Shown here: piece after piece, positions 27,421-35,624 of the stretch
Layout of the letters: each line of letters begins with the position of its first letter
Numbering within the stretch: the first letter of the stretch is position 1
Assembly (NCBI RefSeq): GCF_000719265.1
Contig: NZ_JOFL01000007.1
Span: forward strand, 186,001 to 250,000
Source of the DNA: Streptomyces roseoverticillatus
GTDB lineage: Bacteria > Actinomycetota > Actinomycetes > Streptomycetales > Streptomycetaceae
Direction of reading: 5' to 3'
Length of the DNA stretch: 64,000 bases
Notes under the pieces: model-generated
The model's database searches: none
Seen by the model: the letters and a program-made list of their open reading frames with translations, nothing else
What the model was told of the DNA's origin: nothing
Translations under genes and position numbers: made by a program

Positions 27421-28413
27421 ATGGGTGACACGGGTGACATGCGCGCCGCCTACATCGAACGGTTCGGCCCGCCGGAGGAGATCGTGGTCGGCGGGCTCCC
27501 CGCGCCGCGCCCGGGGCCCACCGACGTCCTCGTCGACGTCGCCGCCACGGCCGTCAACCCCGTCGACACGCTCATCCGCTCCGGGAGCTACCGGACCCCG
27601 CTGCCCTTCCCCTTCGTGATCGGCCGGGACATGGTCGGCACGGTCGCCGAGGCCGGGCCCGGTGCGCCCGGGTTCGCGCCCGGCGACCCGGTGTGGTGCA
27701 ACAGCCTCGGGCACGGCGGGCGCCAGGGCCCCGCCGCCGAACGGGCCGTCGTCCCCGCCGACCGGCTCTACCCGCTGCCCGCCGGAGTGCGCGCGGAGGA
27801 CGCCGTGGCCGTCGCCCACCCCGCCGCCACGGCGTACCTGGCGCTGTTCACCCACGGCCGGCTGCGGCCCGGCGAGACCGTGCTCGTCGCCGGCGCCGCC
27901 GGGAACGTGGGCAGCGCCCTCGTGACGATGGCCGTGTGGGCCGGCGCCCGGGTCGTGGCCACGGCCGCGGCGCACGACGCGGAGTACGTGCGCTCCCTCG
28001 GCGCCGCCGAGGTCCTCGACTACGCGGCCCCCGGCCTCGCAGGGCAGCTCGCGGACGCCGCGCCCCGCGGCGTCGACGTCCACGTCGCGACCCACGGCCG
28101 GCACGATCTGGAGGTCGCCGTGCCGCTGCTCGCCCGGCGCGGCCGGATCGTGGTGTTCGCGGGAACCACCGCGCGGCCCGTCCTGCCGGTGGGGCAGCTG
28201 TACCAGAAGGACGGGGCCCTCGTCGGCTTCGTGATCTCCCGCGCGACCGTGGCCGAGCTCGCGCAGGCGGCCGGCGCCGTGGGGCAGCTGCTCGGCGCGG
28301 GGCGGCTCCGGCCGCGGTCCGTCGAGGAACTGCCGCTCGCCGACGCCGCCGAGGTGCACCGGCGCATGGAGCAGGGGGAGCTGCGGGGGCGGCGGGTGGT
28401 CCTGAGGGTCTGA
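27421..28413 (+). CDS. NADPH:quinone oxidoreductase, zinc-independent MDR family
   Basis: Medium-chain dehydrogenase/reductase of about 330 residues. It begins with MRAAYIERFGPPEE at 27439, which may be the true start; ATG 27421 and GTG 27412 are also in frame. The substrate domain shows AVNPVDTLIRSG and FVIGRDMVGTV. The Rossmann domain shows VLVAGAAGNVGSALVTMA. There is no zinc ligand set, as in quinone reductases (QOR). It should transfer hydride from NADPH to a quinone or enone. It is divergent from the FAD enzyme and first in a plus-strand group with a SRPBCC protein and an exporter. Its role in the cluster is probably tailoring or detoxification. Confidence 0.85.
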   Translation: MGDTGDMRAAYIERFGPPEEIVVGGLPAPRPGPTDVLVDVAATAVNPVDTLIRSGSYRTPLPFPFVIGRDMVGTVAEAGPGAPGFAPGDPVWCNSLGHGGRQGPAAERAVVPADRLYPLPAGVRAEDAVAVAHPAATAYLALFTHGRLRPGETVLVAGAAGNVGSALVTMAVWAGARVVATAAAHDAEYVRSLGAAEVLDYAAPGLAGQLADAAPRGVDVHVATHGRHDLEVAVPLLARRGRIVVFAGTTARPVLPVGQLYQKDGALVGFVISRATVAELAQAAGAVGQLLGAGRLRPRSVEELPLADAAEVHRRMEQGELRGRRVVLRV

Positions 28414-28424
28414 GGCCGGGACGG

Positions 28425-28444
28425 CGGGTACGGGCCCGTACCCG
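28425..28444. other. 20-bp perfect palindrome after the oxidoreductase gene
   Basis: CGGGTACGGGCCCGTACCCG is fully self-complementary and starts 12 bases past the stop at 28413. It is followed by short GTACCC and GGACCC repeats to about 28463. With no loop it is a poor terminator on paper, yet its position suggests a 3' end signal, or a site for a dimeric protein ahead of the SRPBCC gene. Confidence 0.4.
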
Positions 28445-28560
28445 TACCCGGACCCGGACCCGCCGTCCTGACCCAGACCCCACCCGCCGGATCCGTGGAT
28501 CTGACGCATCGTCGCCGGGCCCGTTGCCGGGGCCCTCCCCCGCTGCGCACCCTTGACCGT

Positions 28561-29154
28561 ATGACTCCCCCAGCGACCACCGGCACCCCCGCGATCCTCC
28601 GGGTGCAAGCCCGCGTTCTGATCGCCGCCGCGCCGGACACCGTCTACGACACGGTCAGCGACCTCACCCGCAGCGGCGAGTGGAGCCGCGAGTGCACCGG
28701 CGGGCGCTGGGTGTCCGGCACGCCGCGCACGGTCGGCGCCGTCTTCCGCGGCGAGAACTACCGCGGGGCGGACGTCGTGCCCTGGGCGCCGGTCGTCCGC
28801 GGCCCCTGGACCACCGAGTCGGAGGTCGTGGCCGCCGAGCCATGGCGCCTGTTCCAGTGGGTGGTGCGCGACAGTGCCGGCCGGCGGCAGGACAGCACGT
28901 GGACGTACGAGCTCGAAGCCACCGCCGAAGGCTGCCTGCTCGTCCACCACTACCGGCTCGGACGGCCCACGGAAGGGCTCGCGAAGATCTTCGCTCAGCT
29001 GGGTGAGGACGGGCGGCGGCGGTTCACCGCCGCGTGGAACGAGAAGCTCGCCGACGACGTGGCCGCGTCGCTGTCGCGCATCAAGCGCGTGATCGAGCGC
29101 GGGGCCGGGCGGGGACCAGGGCCCGGGGCCGCCGAGCGGGGCGGGCTGGGATGA
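28561..29154 (+). CDS. SRPBCC (START/Bet v1-like) family protein
   Basis: Small hydrophobic-cavity protein of 197 residues from ATG 28561. The helix-grip pattern shows ARVLIAAAPDTVYDTVSDLT, GEWSRECTGGRW and WTYELEATAEGCLLVHHY. Such proteins bind lipophilic ligands, and some act as cyclases or aromatases in biosynthetic clusters. Which applies here is unknown. The stop overlaps the exporter start by four bases (ATGA), so the two are co-translated. Confidence 0.8.
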   Translation: MTPPATTGTPAILRVQARVLIAAAPDTVYDTVSDLTRSGEWSRECTGGRWVSGTPRTVGAVFRGENYRGADVVPWAPVVRGPWTTESEVVAAEPWRLFQWVVRDSAGRRQDSTWTYELEATAEGCLLVHHYRLGRPTEGLAKIFAQLGEDGRRRFTAAWNEKLADDVAASLSRIKRVIERGAGRGPGPGAAERGGLG

Positions 29155-30479
29155 CGAACCCGGCCGCGCCGTTACGGCCGAAGGCCGAGCGGTGGGACGC
29201 GGAGGACCCCGGCTTCTGGGAGCGGGGCGGCCGGCACGTCGCCCGCCGGAACCTGCTGCTGGCGGCGCTCGGCGGGCACGTGGGGACGTCCGTCCGCAGC
29301 ATGTGGGCCGTCCTGGTGCTGTTCCTGCCGGCCGGCGACGGGCCCGCGCCCGGCCCGGGCGGGACGTCCCTGCTGCTCGTCACGCCGCTCGTCGCGGGGG
29401 CCGTGCTGCGGCCGGTCGCGGAGCGGGCGCTGGGCCGGCTGGGCGGCCGCGACCGTACGGTCGTCACCACGGCCGCGCTGGCCCTGCCCGTGCTCGCCGC
29501 GGTGTACGTGCTGCAGCAGCCCGGCGCGCCGCTGTGGCTGCTGGTGGCCGTCGCCGCGACCGCCGGGGCGGGGGATGTCGCCGCGGCCGCGTCGACCGGG
29601 GCGGCCGCGTTCTTTCCGCGGCGCGCGCAGGACCGGGCCGTTGCCGTCGCGACGGCCGGGGCCGGTCTCGGTGCGGCCGTCGTCCAGACGGCCGGAGTGG
29701 TGGCTGCCGTCACGGCCGGGGGGACTTCGTTCGTGTGGATCGCTGCCGTGCACGTGCCGTTGGTGGCGCTGGCCGCGGGCGGCGCGGCGCTGCGGATGGA
29801 CAACCTGCCGGCGGCGCGGGGCGCGGCGGTCCGTGGGCCGCGCGGGGCTTCCCGGGACCCGCACGTGTGGGGGCTTTCGCTGCTGTCCCTGGCCACGGCC
29901 GGGTCGTTCACGGGGTACGGGCTCGCCTTCGGACTGGTGCTGCGGGGCGGCTTCGGCTCCTCCGTACCGACCGCTCTTGTGTGTGCGTTGCTCGCCACGC
30001 TGCTGGGCACGGCCGCCCGGCCCTGCGGCGGGCTCCTCGCCGGGCGGTGGGGCGGGGCGCGGGTCACACTCGTGAGCCTCGTGGGCATGGCGGCGGGGAT
30101 GGCGGTCCTGGCCGCGGCGGCGGCGCGGGGTGCGGTGGGGGTGTGCGCCGCCGCGTTCACGGCGGTGGTCGTCCTGGCGGGACTCGGCGCGGGCGCCGTC
30201 GGTGTGCTCGTCCCGGCGGTGTTCGCCGCGCGGGCGGGCGCGTCCATCCTGGCCGGACGGGACGCGGCGACGGCCTTCGCCACGGCACGGGGCCGCTCCG
30301 CGGGGGTCGCGCGGGTTGCGGGCCTCAGCGGGGCCGCCGCCGCGCTGGGCGCCGCCGTGACGGGCCCGCTGCCCGCGCTCTGCGGGCTCCTCGCCTTCTA
30401 CGGCGCGTGTGCGTTCGCCACTTGGGCGGCGTACGTCCGCGGGGGGTCGCGGGCGCTCACCCCGTACGGGCTGAGGTGA
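29151..30479 (+). CDS. Major facilitator superfamily transporter, candidate product exporter, with a TTA codon
   Basis: Membrane protein of 442 residues with about 12 alanine/glycine-rich hydrophobic segments and a short cytosolic N-terminus. The layout resembles NarK-type MFS carriers, but no nitrate signature could be confirmed. Codon 8 is TTA (29172-29174), suggesting bldA-dependent translation. It is coupled to the SRPBCC gene. In a cluster making nitrite or a small aromatic, either nitrite/nitrate transport or product export is reasonable. Its alanine content is unusually high. Confidence 0.8.
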   Translation: MTNPAAPLRPKAERWDAEDPGFWERGGRHVARRNLLLAALGGHVGTSVRSMWAVLVLFLPAGDGPAPGPGGTSLLLVTPLVAGAVLRPVAERALGRLGGRDRTVVTTAALALPVLAAVYVLQQPGAPLWLLVAVAATAGAGDVAAAASTGAAAFFPRRAQDRAVAVATAGAGLGAAVVQTAGVVAAVTAGGTSFVWIAAVHVPLVALAAGGAALRMDNLPAARGAAVRGPRGASRDPHVWGLSLLSLATAGSFTGYGLAFGLVLRGGFGSSVPTALVCALLATLLGTAARPCGGLLAGRWGGARVTLVSLVGMAAGMAVLAAAAARGAVGVCAAAFTAVVVLAGLGAGAVGVLVPAVFAARAGASILAGRDAATAFATARGRSAGVARVAGLSGAAAALGAAVTGPLPALCGLLAFYGACAFATWAAYVRGGSRALTPYGLR

Positions 30480-30528
30480 GCGCGGCACCACGGCGGAGGC
30501 GGTCGGTGCCCACGCACTCGCGCCGGCC

Positions 30529-30577
30529 CGGCACCGCCGGTCTCCACCGTCGTGGTTGCGCGCCGCCGCGGCGGATT
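30529..30577 (+). repeat. Dispersed GGCACCGCCGG repeat, copy c
   Basis: Reads GGCACCGCCGG, then TCTCCACCGTCGTGGTTGCG, ending CGCCGCCGCGGCGGATT. This is one of the cleanest copies of the roughly 50-bp intergenic element, whose two ends are each near-palindromic. Confidence 0.7.
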
Positions 30578-30637
30578 CATGGGTGCGAGGCACCCATGGC
30601 CCGTCCCGGCGGCGCCGTGCGAGCCTTGGGCGGATTC

Positions 30638-30687
30638 GGCACCGCCGAGGCGCACCGCGGGGGCTGGTCGCCGTGGCGGCGGGATTT
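30638..30687 (+). repeat. Dispersed GGCACCGCCGG repeat, copy d
   Basis: Starts GGCACCGCCGAGGCGCACCG and ends TCGCCGTGGCGGCGGGATTT. The spacer is more divergent than in copy c, but both conserved ends are present. Confidence 0.6.
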
Positions 30688-30786
30688 CTCTGCCTGCGGC
30701 AGAGGAGGGCAGGCAGGTTGCGCGCCGCTGCGGCGGAAGCAACTCGGGCGGCCTGCCTCACGAAGGTCAAGGAAGCCCCGCTGCCT

Positions 30787-30839
30787 TGAATCCGCCGCCA
30801 CGGCGAGCAACCACCGCGGCGGAGACCAGCGGTGCCCCG
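30787..30839 (-). repeat. Dispersed GGCACCGCCGG repeat, copy e (minus orientation)
   Basis: On the minus strand it reads GGGGCACCGCTGGTCTCCGC, then GGTGGTTGCTCGCCGTGGCG, ending GCGGATTCA. It is inverted relative to copies c, d and f. Confidence 0.6.
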
Positions 30840-30856
30840 CGCACCTGGGCCGGTAC

Positions 30857-30907
30857 GGCACCGCCGGACTACGGCGTCGCGGCTGAGCACCGCCGCGGCG
30901 GAAGGGG
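30857..30907 (+). repeat. Dispersed GGCACCGCCGG repeat, copy f
   Basis: Reads GGCACCGCCGGACTACGGCG, then TCGCGGCTGAGCACCGCCGC, ending GGCGGAAGGGG. It is followed by a short direct repeat of GAGCGGAAGGGGGTT. Confidence 0.7.
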
Positions 30908-30959
30908 GTTGAGCGGAAGGGGGTTGAGCAGCGCCAACCACGGCCGGAGCGGCACACGC

Positions 30960-32471
30960 TCAAGCCGGTTCGGCACCGCCGGGCCGTGCCGTCGTGGCGT
31001 AACGCAGTTCGTCGTAGAGGCGGGGCGTGTCCCGGGCGTGGCCGTGGGCGGCTACGTGGCCGTCCGGGCGGATGAGGTAGTAGCCGGGGCGGCGGCAACC
31101 GGGGGCGGCAGTCGGCAGGGCCACGCGTACGGGGTGGACACCGCGCCGCCCCTCGGCCATCGCGGTCGCCTCATCCGCCCACGCCTCCCCCGCCCCGGGG
31201 CGTACGGCCAGGAGCAGCCCCCAACCGGCCCCGTCCACCAGCCCCCGCGGGAACAGCTCCCCCGCCCGTACCCCGCCGCACGGCCGGGCCGGACCCTGCG
31301 TGCGGCGTTGCGGGCCGTAGGCGAGGCGGTGGCCTGCCATCACGGGGGCGTAGAAGCGGGTGACCGCGCCCGTATGTTCCAGGAGCCGGAACGCCGTGTC
31401 GCGCACGGCGACCCGTACGCGCCCGCTCACCATCCACGCCCTCGTCTGCAGGTCCGTGTCGCGCACGATGCGCCGCGTGGCCTCCTCCCGTTCGGCCTCG
31501 TAGCCGTCCAGCAGGGACGCCGGGGAGTCCCCGTGGAGGACCGCGGCGAGTTTCCAGGCGAGGTTGTGCGCGTCCTGGAGGCCGTTGTTCATGCCCTGGC
31601 CGCCGGCGGGACTGTGCACGTGCGCGGCGTCGCCGAGCAGGAAGACGCGGCCGCGCCGCAGCACGGCCGCACGCCGCGCGTGGACGCGGAAGGCCGCGTG
31701 GTGGACCGGTTCCGTGATCCGCACGCCCCGCGGCCCTCGCGCGTCGAGCAGTTTCTGCATGTCCGTGACGCCCGGCACCGGCGCCCCCGCGGGCAGCGCG
31801 GTCAGCACGCGGAAGACCTCCCCCGGCATCGGCACGATCACCAGCGTCCCTGACGGCGCCTGGTAGTAGAGGATCTCCCCGGGCGGCAGGCCGGAGCCCC
31901 CGACCCGCGTGTCCAGCACCGCGAACGTCATCGGATACGTGCTCCCCGCGAAGCCCGTCCCCAGCCGTTCCCGCACCGTGCTCCGCGCCCCGTCCGCGCC
32001 CAGGAGGTACGGCGTGCGGGCCCGTTCCGTCCGCCCGTCGGCGTGGCGCAGCGCCACCGTCACGCCGCGGTCCGCCGGTGCGAGGTCCACGAGCCGCACG
32101 CCGCGTTCGACCGTGCCGCCGAGCTCGTGCAGCCGGCGCGTCAGGAGCGCTTCCGTCTCGTACTGCGGCAGGTTCCGCGCCGCGCACCACGCCGGGAAGG
32201 CGAACGCCGCCAGCGGCCGCCCGCCCGTGAAGTAGCGGTAGCCGTCGATGCGTACGGACGCGGCCCGGACGTCGTCGCCGATGCCGAGGTCGTCGAGGAT
32301 GGCGAGGGCGCGGGGCCAGAGGGACAGGGCCCGCGGGGTCGGCGCGGGCGCGGGGGCCTGGTCGACGAGGCGTACGGGGATGCCGCGGCGCAGGAGTTCG
32401 CAGGCGGCCAGGAGCCCGGTGGGGCCGGCTCCGGTGACGAGGACCGCGGGCCCGGGCTCAGGCCCCGGCAC
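30960..32471 (-). CDS. FAD-dependent aromatic hydroxylase (PHBH-type group A monooxygenase)
   Basis: NAD(P)H- and FAD-dependent monooxygenase of 503 residues, hydroxylating an activated aromatic ring. It shows the FAD loop TGAGPTGLLAACELLRRG near residue 13, the DG motif LLGADGARSTVRERL, and the GD motif FLLGDAAHVHSPAGGQGMNN. The C-terminal thioredoxin-like domain found in phenol hydroxylase relatives is present in reduced form. The GTG start overlaps the ligase stop by 14 bases, so it is the last gene of a NAT-ligase-hydroxylase operon. It could hydroxylate an aminobenzoate intermediate. Confidence 0.85.
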   Translation of the reverse strand: MPGPEPGPAVLVTGAGPTGLLAACELLRRGIPVRLVDQAPAPAPTPRALSLWPRALAILDDLGIGDDVRAASVRIDGYRYFTGGRPLAAFAFPAWCAARNLPQYETEALLTRRLHELGGTVERGVRLVDLAPADRGVTVALRHADGRTERARTPYLLGADGARSTVRERLGTGFAGSTYPMTFAVLDTRVGGSGLPPGEILYYQAPSGTLVIVPMPGEVFRVLTALPAGAPVPGVTDMQKLLDARGPRGVRITEPVHHAAFRVHARRAAVLRRGRVFLLGDAAHVHSPAGGQGMNNGLQDAHNLAWKLAAVLHGDSPASLLDGYEAEREEATRRIVRDTDLQTRAWMVSGRVRVAVRDTAFRLLEHTGAVTRFYAPVMAGHRLAYGPQRRTQGPARPCGGVRAGELFPRGLVDGAGWGLLLAVRPGAGEAWADEATAMAEGRRGVHPVRVALPTAAPGCRRPGYYLIRPDGHVAAHGHARDTPRLYDELRYATTARPGGAEPA

Positions 32472-34059
32472 TGCCCAGGCTCCGGGCGAGTTCGAGGCGG
32501 CGGACCTTCATCGTGGCGGTGCGGGGCAGCGCGGACAGCGGCAGTTGCACGGGCCGGGCGAGCTGGGGCCAGTCGGCGGTGGCGGCGGTCCAGCGGGCGT
32601 GGTCGAGAGGGGCGTCGCCGCGGGTGCAGACCACGGGGACGGGCTCCCGGCACGGGCCGGGCACGAGAACGACCTCGGCGAGTTCGGGCAGCCGGTCCAT
32701 CAGCCGGTCCTCGACGTCGAGCGTGGAGCCGATCTGCGGGATGACGTCGACCTCGCGGTCGAGGAGGTGCAGGCAGCCGGACCGGGTGCGGTAGCCGACG
32801 TCGCCGGTGCGCCACCACCCGTCGTGCAGTTGGTGTGCGAAGCGCTCGGCTTCGGCGTGGTAGCCGGTGGCCCGGCCCGCGGCCCGTACTTCGATGGCGC
32901 CGGGCCGCTCCCGCGTCGCGCGCCGCCCGCCGGGCGTAGCCAGGCGCACGCGGACGCCGGGCAGCGGGCGGCCCAGGCAGCGGCCGTCGGCGCGGTGGGC
33001 GGTGCGCCGCGTGTACCAGCGGCCGGTCAGGGGGCCGCACTCGCTCTGCCCGTAGAACTGGAAGAACAGGGGCGCCCGGCGGCGGGAGGCGCGCAGCAGC
33101 CTGCGCATGGTGGGCGGGTGCAGGGCGTCGAAGGTGGAGCTGAAGTACCGGACGGAGGCGAGGGGCCGGCGCGGGTCGTCCGCGAGGTCCTCCCACGCCA
33201 TGAACGAGTTGGGGTGGGTCTCGACGAAGCCGGGGCGCGTACGGGCGAAGAGGTCCGCCACGTGCGCCGGTCCGGGGTCGCCGACGATGACGAGCGGCAT
33301 GCCCTTGGGCAGGGCGACGGCAAGCGCCAGGTACATCCGCGAGTGGACGGGGCTGAGGTGGGCCGCGTACGTCTCGGGCTTACGGATCAGGGCGGCGAGC
33401 CTGCGCTGCGGCGCGTACCGGCCGTACAGGCTCGCCGCCGTGTGCACCACCAGTTTGGGGAGGCCGGTGGTGCCGGAGGTGTGGGTCATCAGCGCGGGGC
33501 GGTCCGGGTGCAGGAGCACGGGGGCGCGGCGCGGGGCGCCGGCCAGTGCCGCGAGGGGCGTGCAGCCGGGGCGGGCGGGGCCGGTGGTGAGGACGCCGGC
33601 GGCGATGTCCGGCAGGGAGAGGGGCGCGAGGCAGGTGCGCAGTTTGTCGTCGTCGGTGAGCAGGTGCGGCCGGTCCAGGCGGCGCAGGAGCGCGCCGGCC
33701 GTGGCCCCGTCGAGCTCCGGGGAGAGCAGGACGGGGACGGCGCCGATGCGGGCGGCCGCGCAGGCCAGCAGGTACGTGTCGAAGTTGGCGGCCTTGTGGA
33801 CGGCGAGGTGCTCGGTGGAGCGCACGCCGGCCGCCCACAGCCGGGCGGCGAGGTCGTCCACGTGGGCGGCGAGCCCGGCGTAGGTCAGGTGGCGGCCGGT
33901 GCCGGGCAGGGCGTCCAGGTCGTGGTCGAGGGTGATGGTGACGTCGCCGTGCCGGGCTGCGGCCTGTTCGGGGACGAGGCCGAGGCGGAGGGCGTTGCGG
34001 TGGGACCCGTGAGGGCCGTTGTCGTGGCCGTTGTCGTGGCTGTTGTGGTGGGCGTTCAT
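32458..34059 (-). CDS. AMP-forming ligase (acyl-CoA synthetase/ANL family), candidate diazotase or aryl-acid ligase
   Basis: Adenylating enzyme of 533 residues. It has the P-loop THTSGTTGLPKLVVH, the motif YGQSECG, the hinge GWWRTGDVGYR and the C-terminal lysine region TATMKVRR. In the cremeomycin pathway an ANL enzyme (CreM) uses ATP and nitrite to diazotise an aromatic amine. Since CreD/CreE-like genes are nearby, this gene is the candidate for that step, but an ordinary aryl-CoA or amide-forming ligase fits the motifs equally well. The first 20 residues are His/Asn/Gly-rich (MNAHHNSHDNGHDNGPHGSH), an odd extension. The ATG overlaps the NAT stop by four bases. Confidence 0.82.
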   Translation of the reverse strand: MNAHHNSHDNGHDNGPHGSHRNALRLGLVPEQAAARHGDVTITLDHDLDALPGTGRHLTYAGLAAHVDDLAARLWAAGVRSTEHLAVHKAANFDTYLLACAAARIGAVPVLLSPELDGATAGALLRRLDRPHLLTDDDKLRTCLAPLSLPDIAAGVLTTGPARPGCTPLAALAGAPRRAPVLLHPDRPALMTHTSGTTGLPKLVVHTAASLYGRYAPQRRLAALIRKPETYAAHLSPVHSRMYLALAVALPKGMPLVIVGDPGPAHVADLFARTRPGFVETHPNSFMAWEDLADDPRRPLASVRYFSSTFDALHPPTMRRLLRASRRRAPLFFQFYGQSECGPLTGRWYTRRTAHRADGRCLGRPLPGVRVRLATPGGRRATRERPGAIEVRAAGRATGYHAEAERFAHQLHDGWWRTGDVGYRTRSGCLHLLDREVDVIPQIGSTLDVEDRLMDRLPELAEVVLVPGPCREPVPVVCTRGDAPLDHARWTAATADWPQLARPVQLPLSALPRTATMKVRRLELARSLGSAGA

Positions 34060-34988
34060 GGGAGCTCCGCGATGCGCTGCTGCAGCAGGACCGCGTCCTG
34101 CGCGCCGAGCCTGATGCCGAACGTGCCGCGCAGGACGTGGACGACCTCGTCGGGGGCGAGTTCGGTGCGCAGGAGGCGGCCGTCGGCGTAGCGGGCGGTG
34201 AGGGTGCGGCCGGTGAGCGTGTGGCGGACGTGGTCGTCGCCGCGCTGGACGACCATCCGGTCCGTGAAGGGCGACCGGGGGTGGTGGGAGGTCCAGTAGT
34301 GGGCGGACTCGAAGTCGTCGGGGGCGTGGTGCTCCGGGCGGAAGGCGTAGACGTCGAACCAGCCGTCCGGGTGCAGGGAGCGCAGGGCCCACTGCTCGGG
34401 GGCGGGACCGGCCGGCGGTTCGAGGTCCAGGCGCCAGGTCCAGTCACCGGTGGTCACGGTGGCGCCGGGGGCGAGGGGTACGGGTTCGAGGGGTCCTTCG
34501 TCGCCGAAACCGGCGTCGCACAGCCAGGGGCGGCCGTCCGCCTCGACCACCAGGGTCGTGTGCGAGCGGCGGCGGACGCGGGTGCTGCCGCGGCGGACGC
34601 GGGCGAGGTGGCGGACGACGGGGAAGCCGAGGCGTTCGAGGACGGCGGCGAAGAGGAGGTTCTGCTCGAAGCAGTAGCCGCCGCGGCCGGCGTGGACGAT
34701 CTTCCGCTGGAGCGCGGCGGTGTCGAGGGGCATGTCCCGGCCGAGCAGGACGTCGAGGTTCTCGAAACTGACGGCGGCGGTGTGGGCGCGCTGGAGGGTG
34801 CGGAGGGTTGCGGCGGTGGGTGGGAGGGGGTGCCGGCCGGTGAGGCGGATACGGGTGAGGTAGGCGTCCAGGTCGAGGGGGGTGGTGTCCCAGGGGGGTG
34901 TGGTGCCGCCTCCGGGCGCGGGCGCGGCTCCGGCTCCGGCGGGTGCGGACGGCCCGGCTGGGCCGTGGACGACGGCGGTGTTCGGCAT
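34056..34988 (-). CDS. Arylamine N-acetyltransferase family protein (NAT/amide synthase)
   Basis: NAT-fold enzyme of 310 residues with the complete catalytic triad: Cys in RGGYCFEQN, His in RRSHTTLVV, Asp in LCDAGFGDEG. Family members acetylate arylamines from acetyl-CoA, or in rifamycin-type pathways form a macrolactam amide. Here it could N-acylate an aminobenzoate, as a tailoring step or for self-protection. The N-terminal 35 residues are a proline/alanine-rich extension. First gene of the NAT-ligase-hydroxylase operon; the ATG at 34988 is preceded by an AGGAAGGAG-like site. Confidence 0.87.
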   Translation of the reverse strand: MPNTAVVHGPAGPSAPAGAGAAPAPGGGTTPPWDTTPLDLDAYLTRIRLTGRHPLPPTAATLRTLQRAHTAAVSFENLDVLLGRDMPLDTAALQRKIVHAGRGGYCFEQNLLFAAVLERLGFPVVRHLARVRRGSTRVRRRSHTTLVVEADGRPWLCDAGFGDEGPLEPVPLAPGATVTTGDWTWRLDLEPPAGPAPEQWALRSLHPDGWFDVYAFRPEHHAPDDFESAHYWTSHHPRSPFTDRMVVQRGDDHVRHTLTGRTLTARYADGRLLRTELAPDEVVHVLRGTFGIRLGAQDAVLLQQRIAELP

Positions 34989-35067
34989 GGGCCGTACGCT
35001 CCTTCCTTTCGCAGGTGCGGGGTCCGCTGCGCGGTGGCGGGTCGCTGCGCGGTGGCCCCGCTCGTAC

Positions 35068-35116
35068 GGCACCGCCGGTCAGCGGCGTCGTAGTGTCTCG
35101 CCGTTGCGGCGGGAAG
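35068..35116 (+). repeat. Dispersed GGCACCGCCGG repeat, copy g
   Basis: Reads CGGCACCGCCGGTCAGCGGC, then GTCGTAGTGTCTCGCCGTTG, ending CGGCGGGAAG. It is almost identical to copy h 195 bases further on. Confidence 0.7.
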
Positions 35117-35196
35117 AACCTGCCGTGGCGACGACGAAGTACCGGTCGGCCGGGGCCCCGGCGGGGTGCCGGGCCGGCGCGGCCGGGGTGCGCACC

Positions 35197-35258
35197 CCGA
35201 TCCACCGGTCCGATCCGCCGGTCCGATCCGCCGGTCCGATCCGCCGGTCCGATCCGCC
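35197..35258. repeat. 13-bp tandem repeat array, about 4.8 units
   Basis: CCGATCCGCCGGT repeats from 35197 to 35258; the first unit has one change (CCACC) and the last is cut short. It abuts dispersed repeat copy h. The array is probably of variable length between strains. Confidence 0.85.
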
Positions 35259-35262
35259 GTAC

Positions 35263-35311
35263 GGCACCGCCGGTCAGCGGCGTCGTGGTCTTTCGCCGTT
35301 GCGGCGGAAGG
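35263..35311 (+). repeat. Dispersed GGCACCGCCGG repeat, copy h
   Basis: Reads GGCACCGCCGGTCAGCGGCG, then TCGTGGTCTTTCGCCGTTGC, ending GGCGGAAGGG. Nearly the same as copy g, suggesting recent spread or conversion. Confidence 0.7.
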
Positions 35312-35624
35312 GAGCGGAAGGAATCTGCCGCTGCAATGGCGACGTACCGATCGGCGAGCGTCTTGCGAGTGCCCCGACGGGACCGGCGCTGTCCCAGACT
35401 GCGCCGCCCCAACACCCCGTGGCCACGGCCCACCCGGCAGTCCGTCACCCCGCCGGGCGCTCCGTCACGTTCGGCCGGGTACCTGACACAGCGGCCCGCC
35501 GTCCGGGGCGCGTGCGCAAGGGGCCGATCTACCCTCGGACCGTCCGGCAGGGCCGGAGGGCCGGCGCCGTTCGCCGCGGCCCCCGCCCCGTACCGGGACC
35601 TCCGACGGAGAAGCGGGGACCGAC

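Larger units (their letters stand above)
30480..30959. other. 480-bp non-coding stretch packed with dispersed repeats
   Basis: This gap lies between the 3' ends of the exporter and the FAD hydroxylase, which converge. It contains four full copies of the GGCACCGCCGG family (listed separately) and half copies near 30708-30740 and 30969-30996. No gene is supported here. The last half copy reaches into the end of the hydroxylase gene. Confidence 0.7.
34989..35624. other. 636-bp divergent intergenic region with repeats
   Basis: Separates the NAT operon (minus) from the FMN reductase gene (plus). It holds two copies of the dispersed element, a 13-bp tandem array (both listed), and presumably two outward promoters that I could not identify. 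No coding sequence is supported here. Confidence 0.6.
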
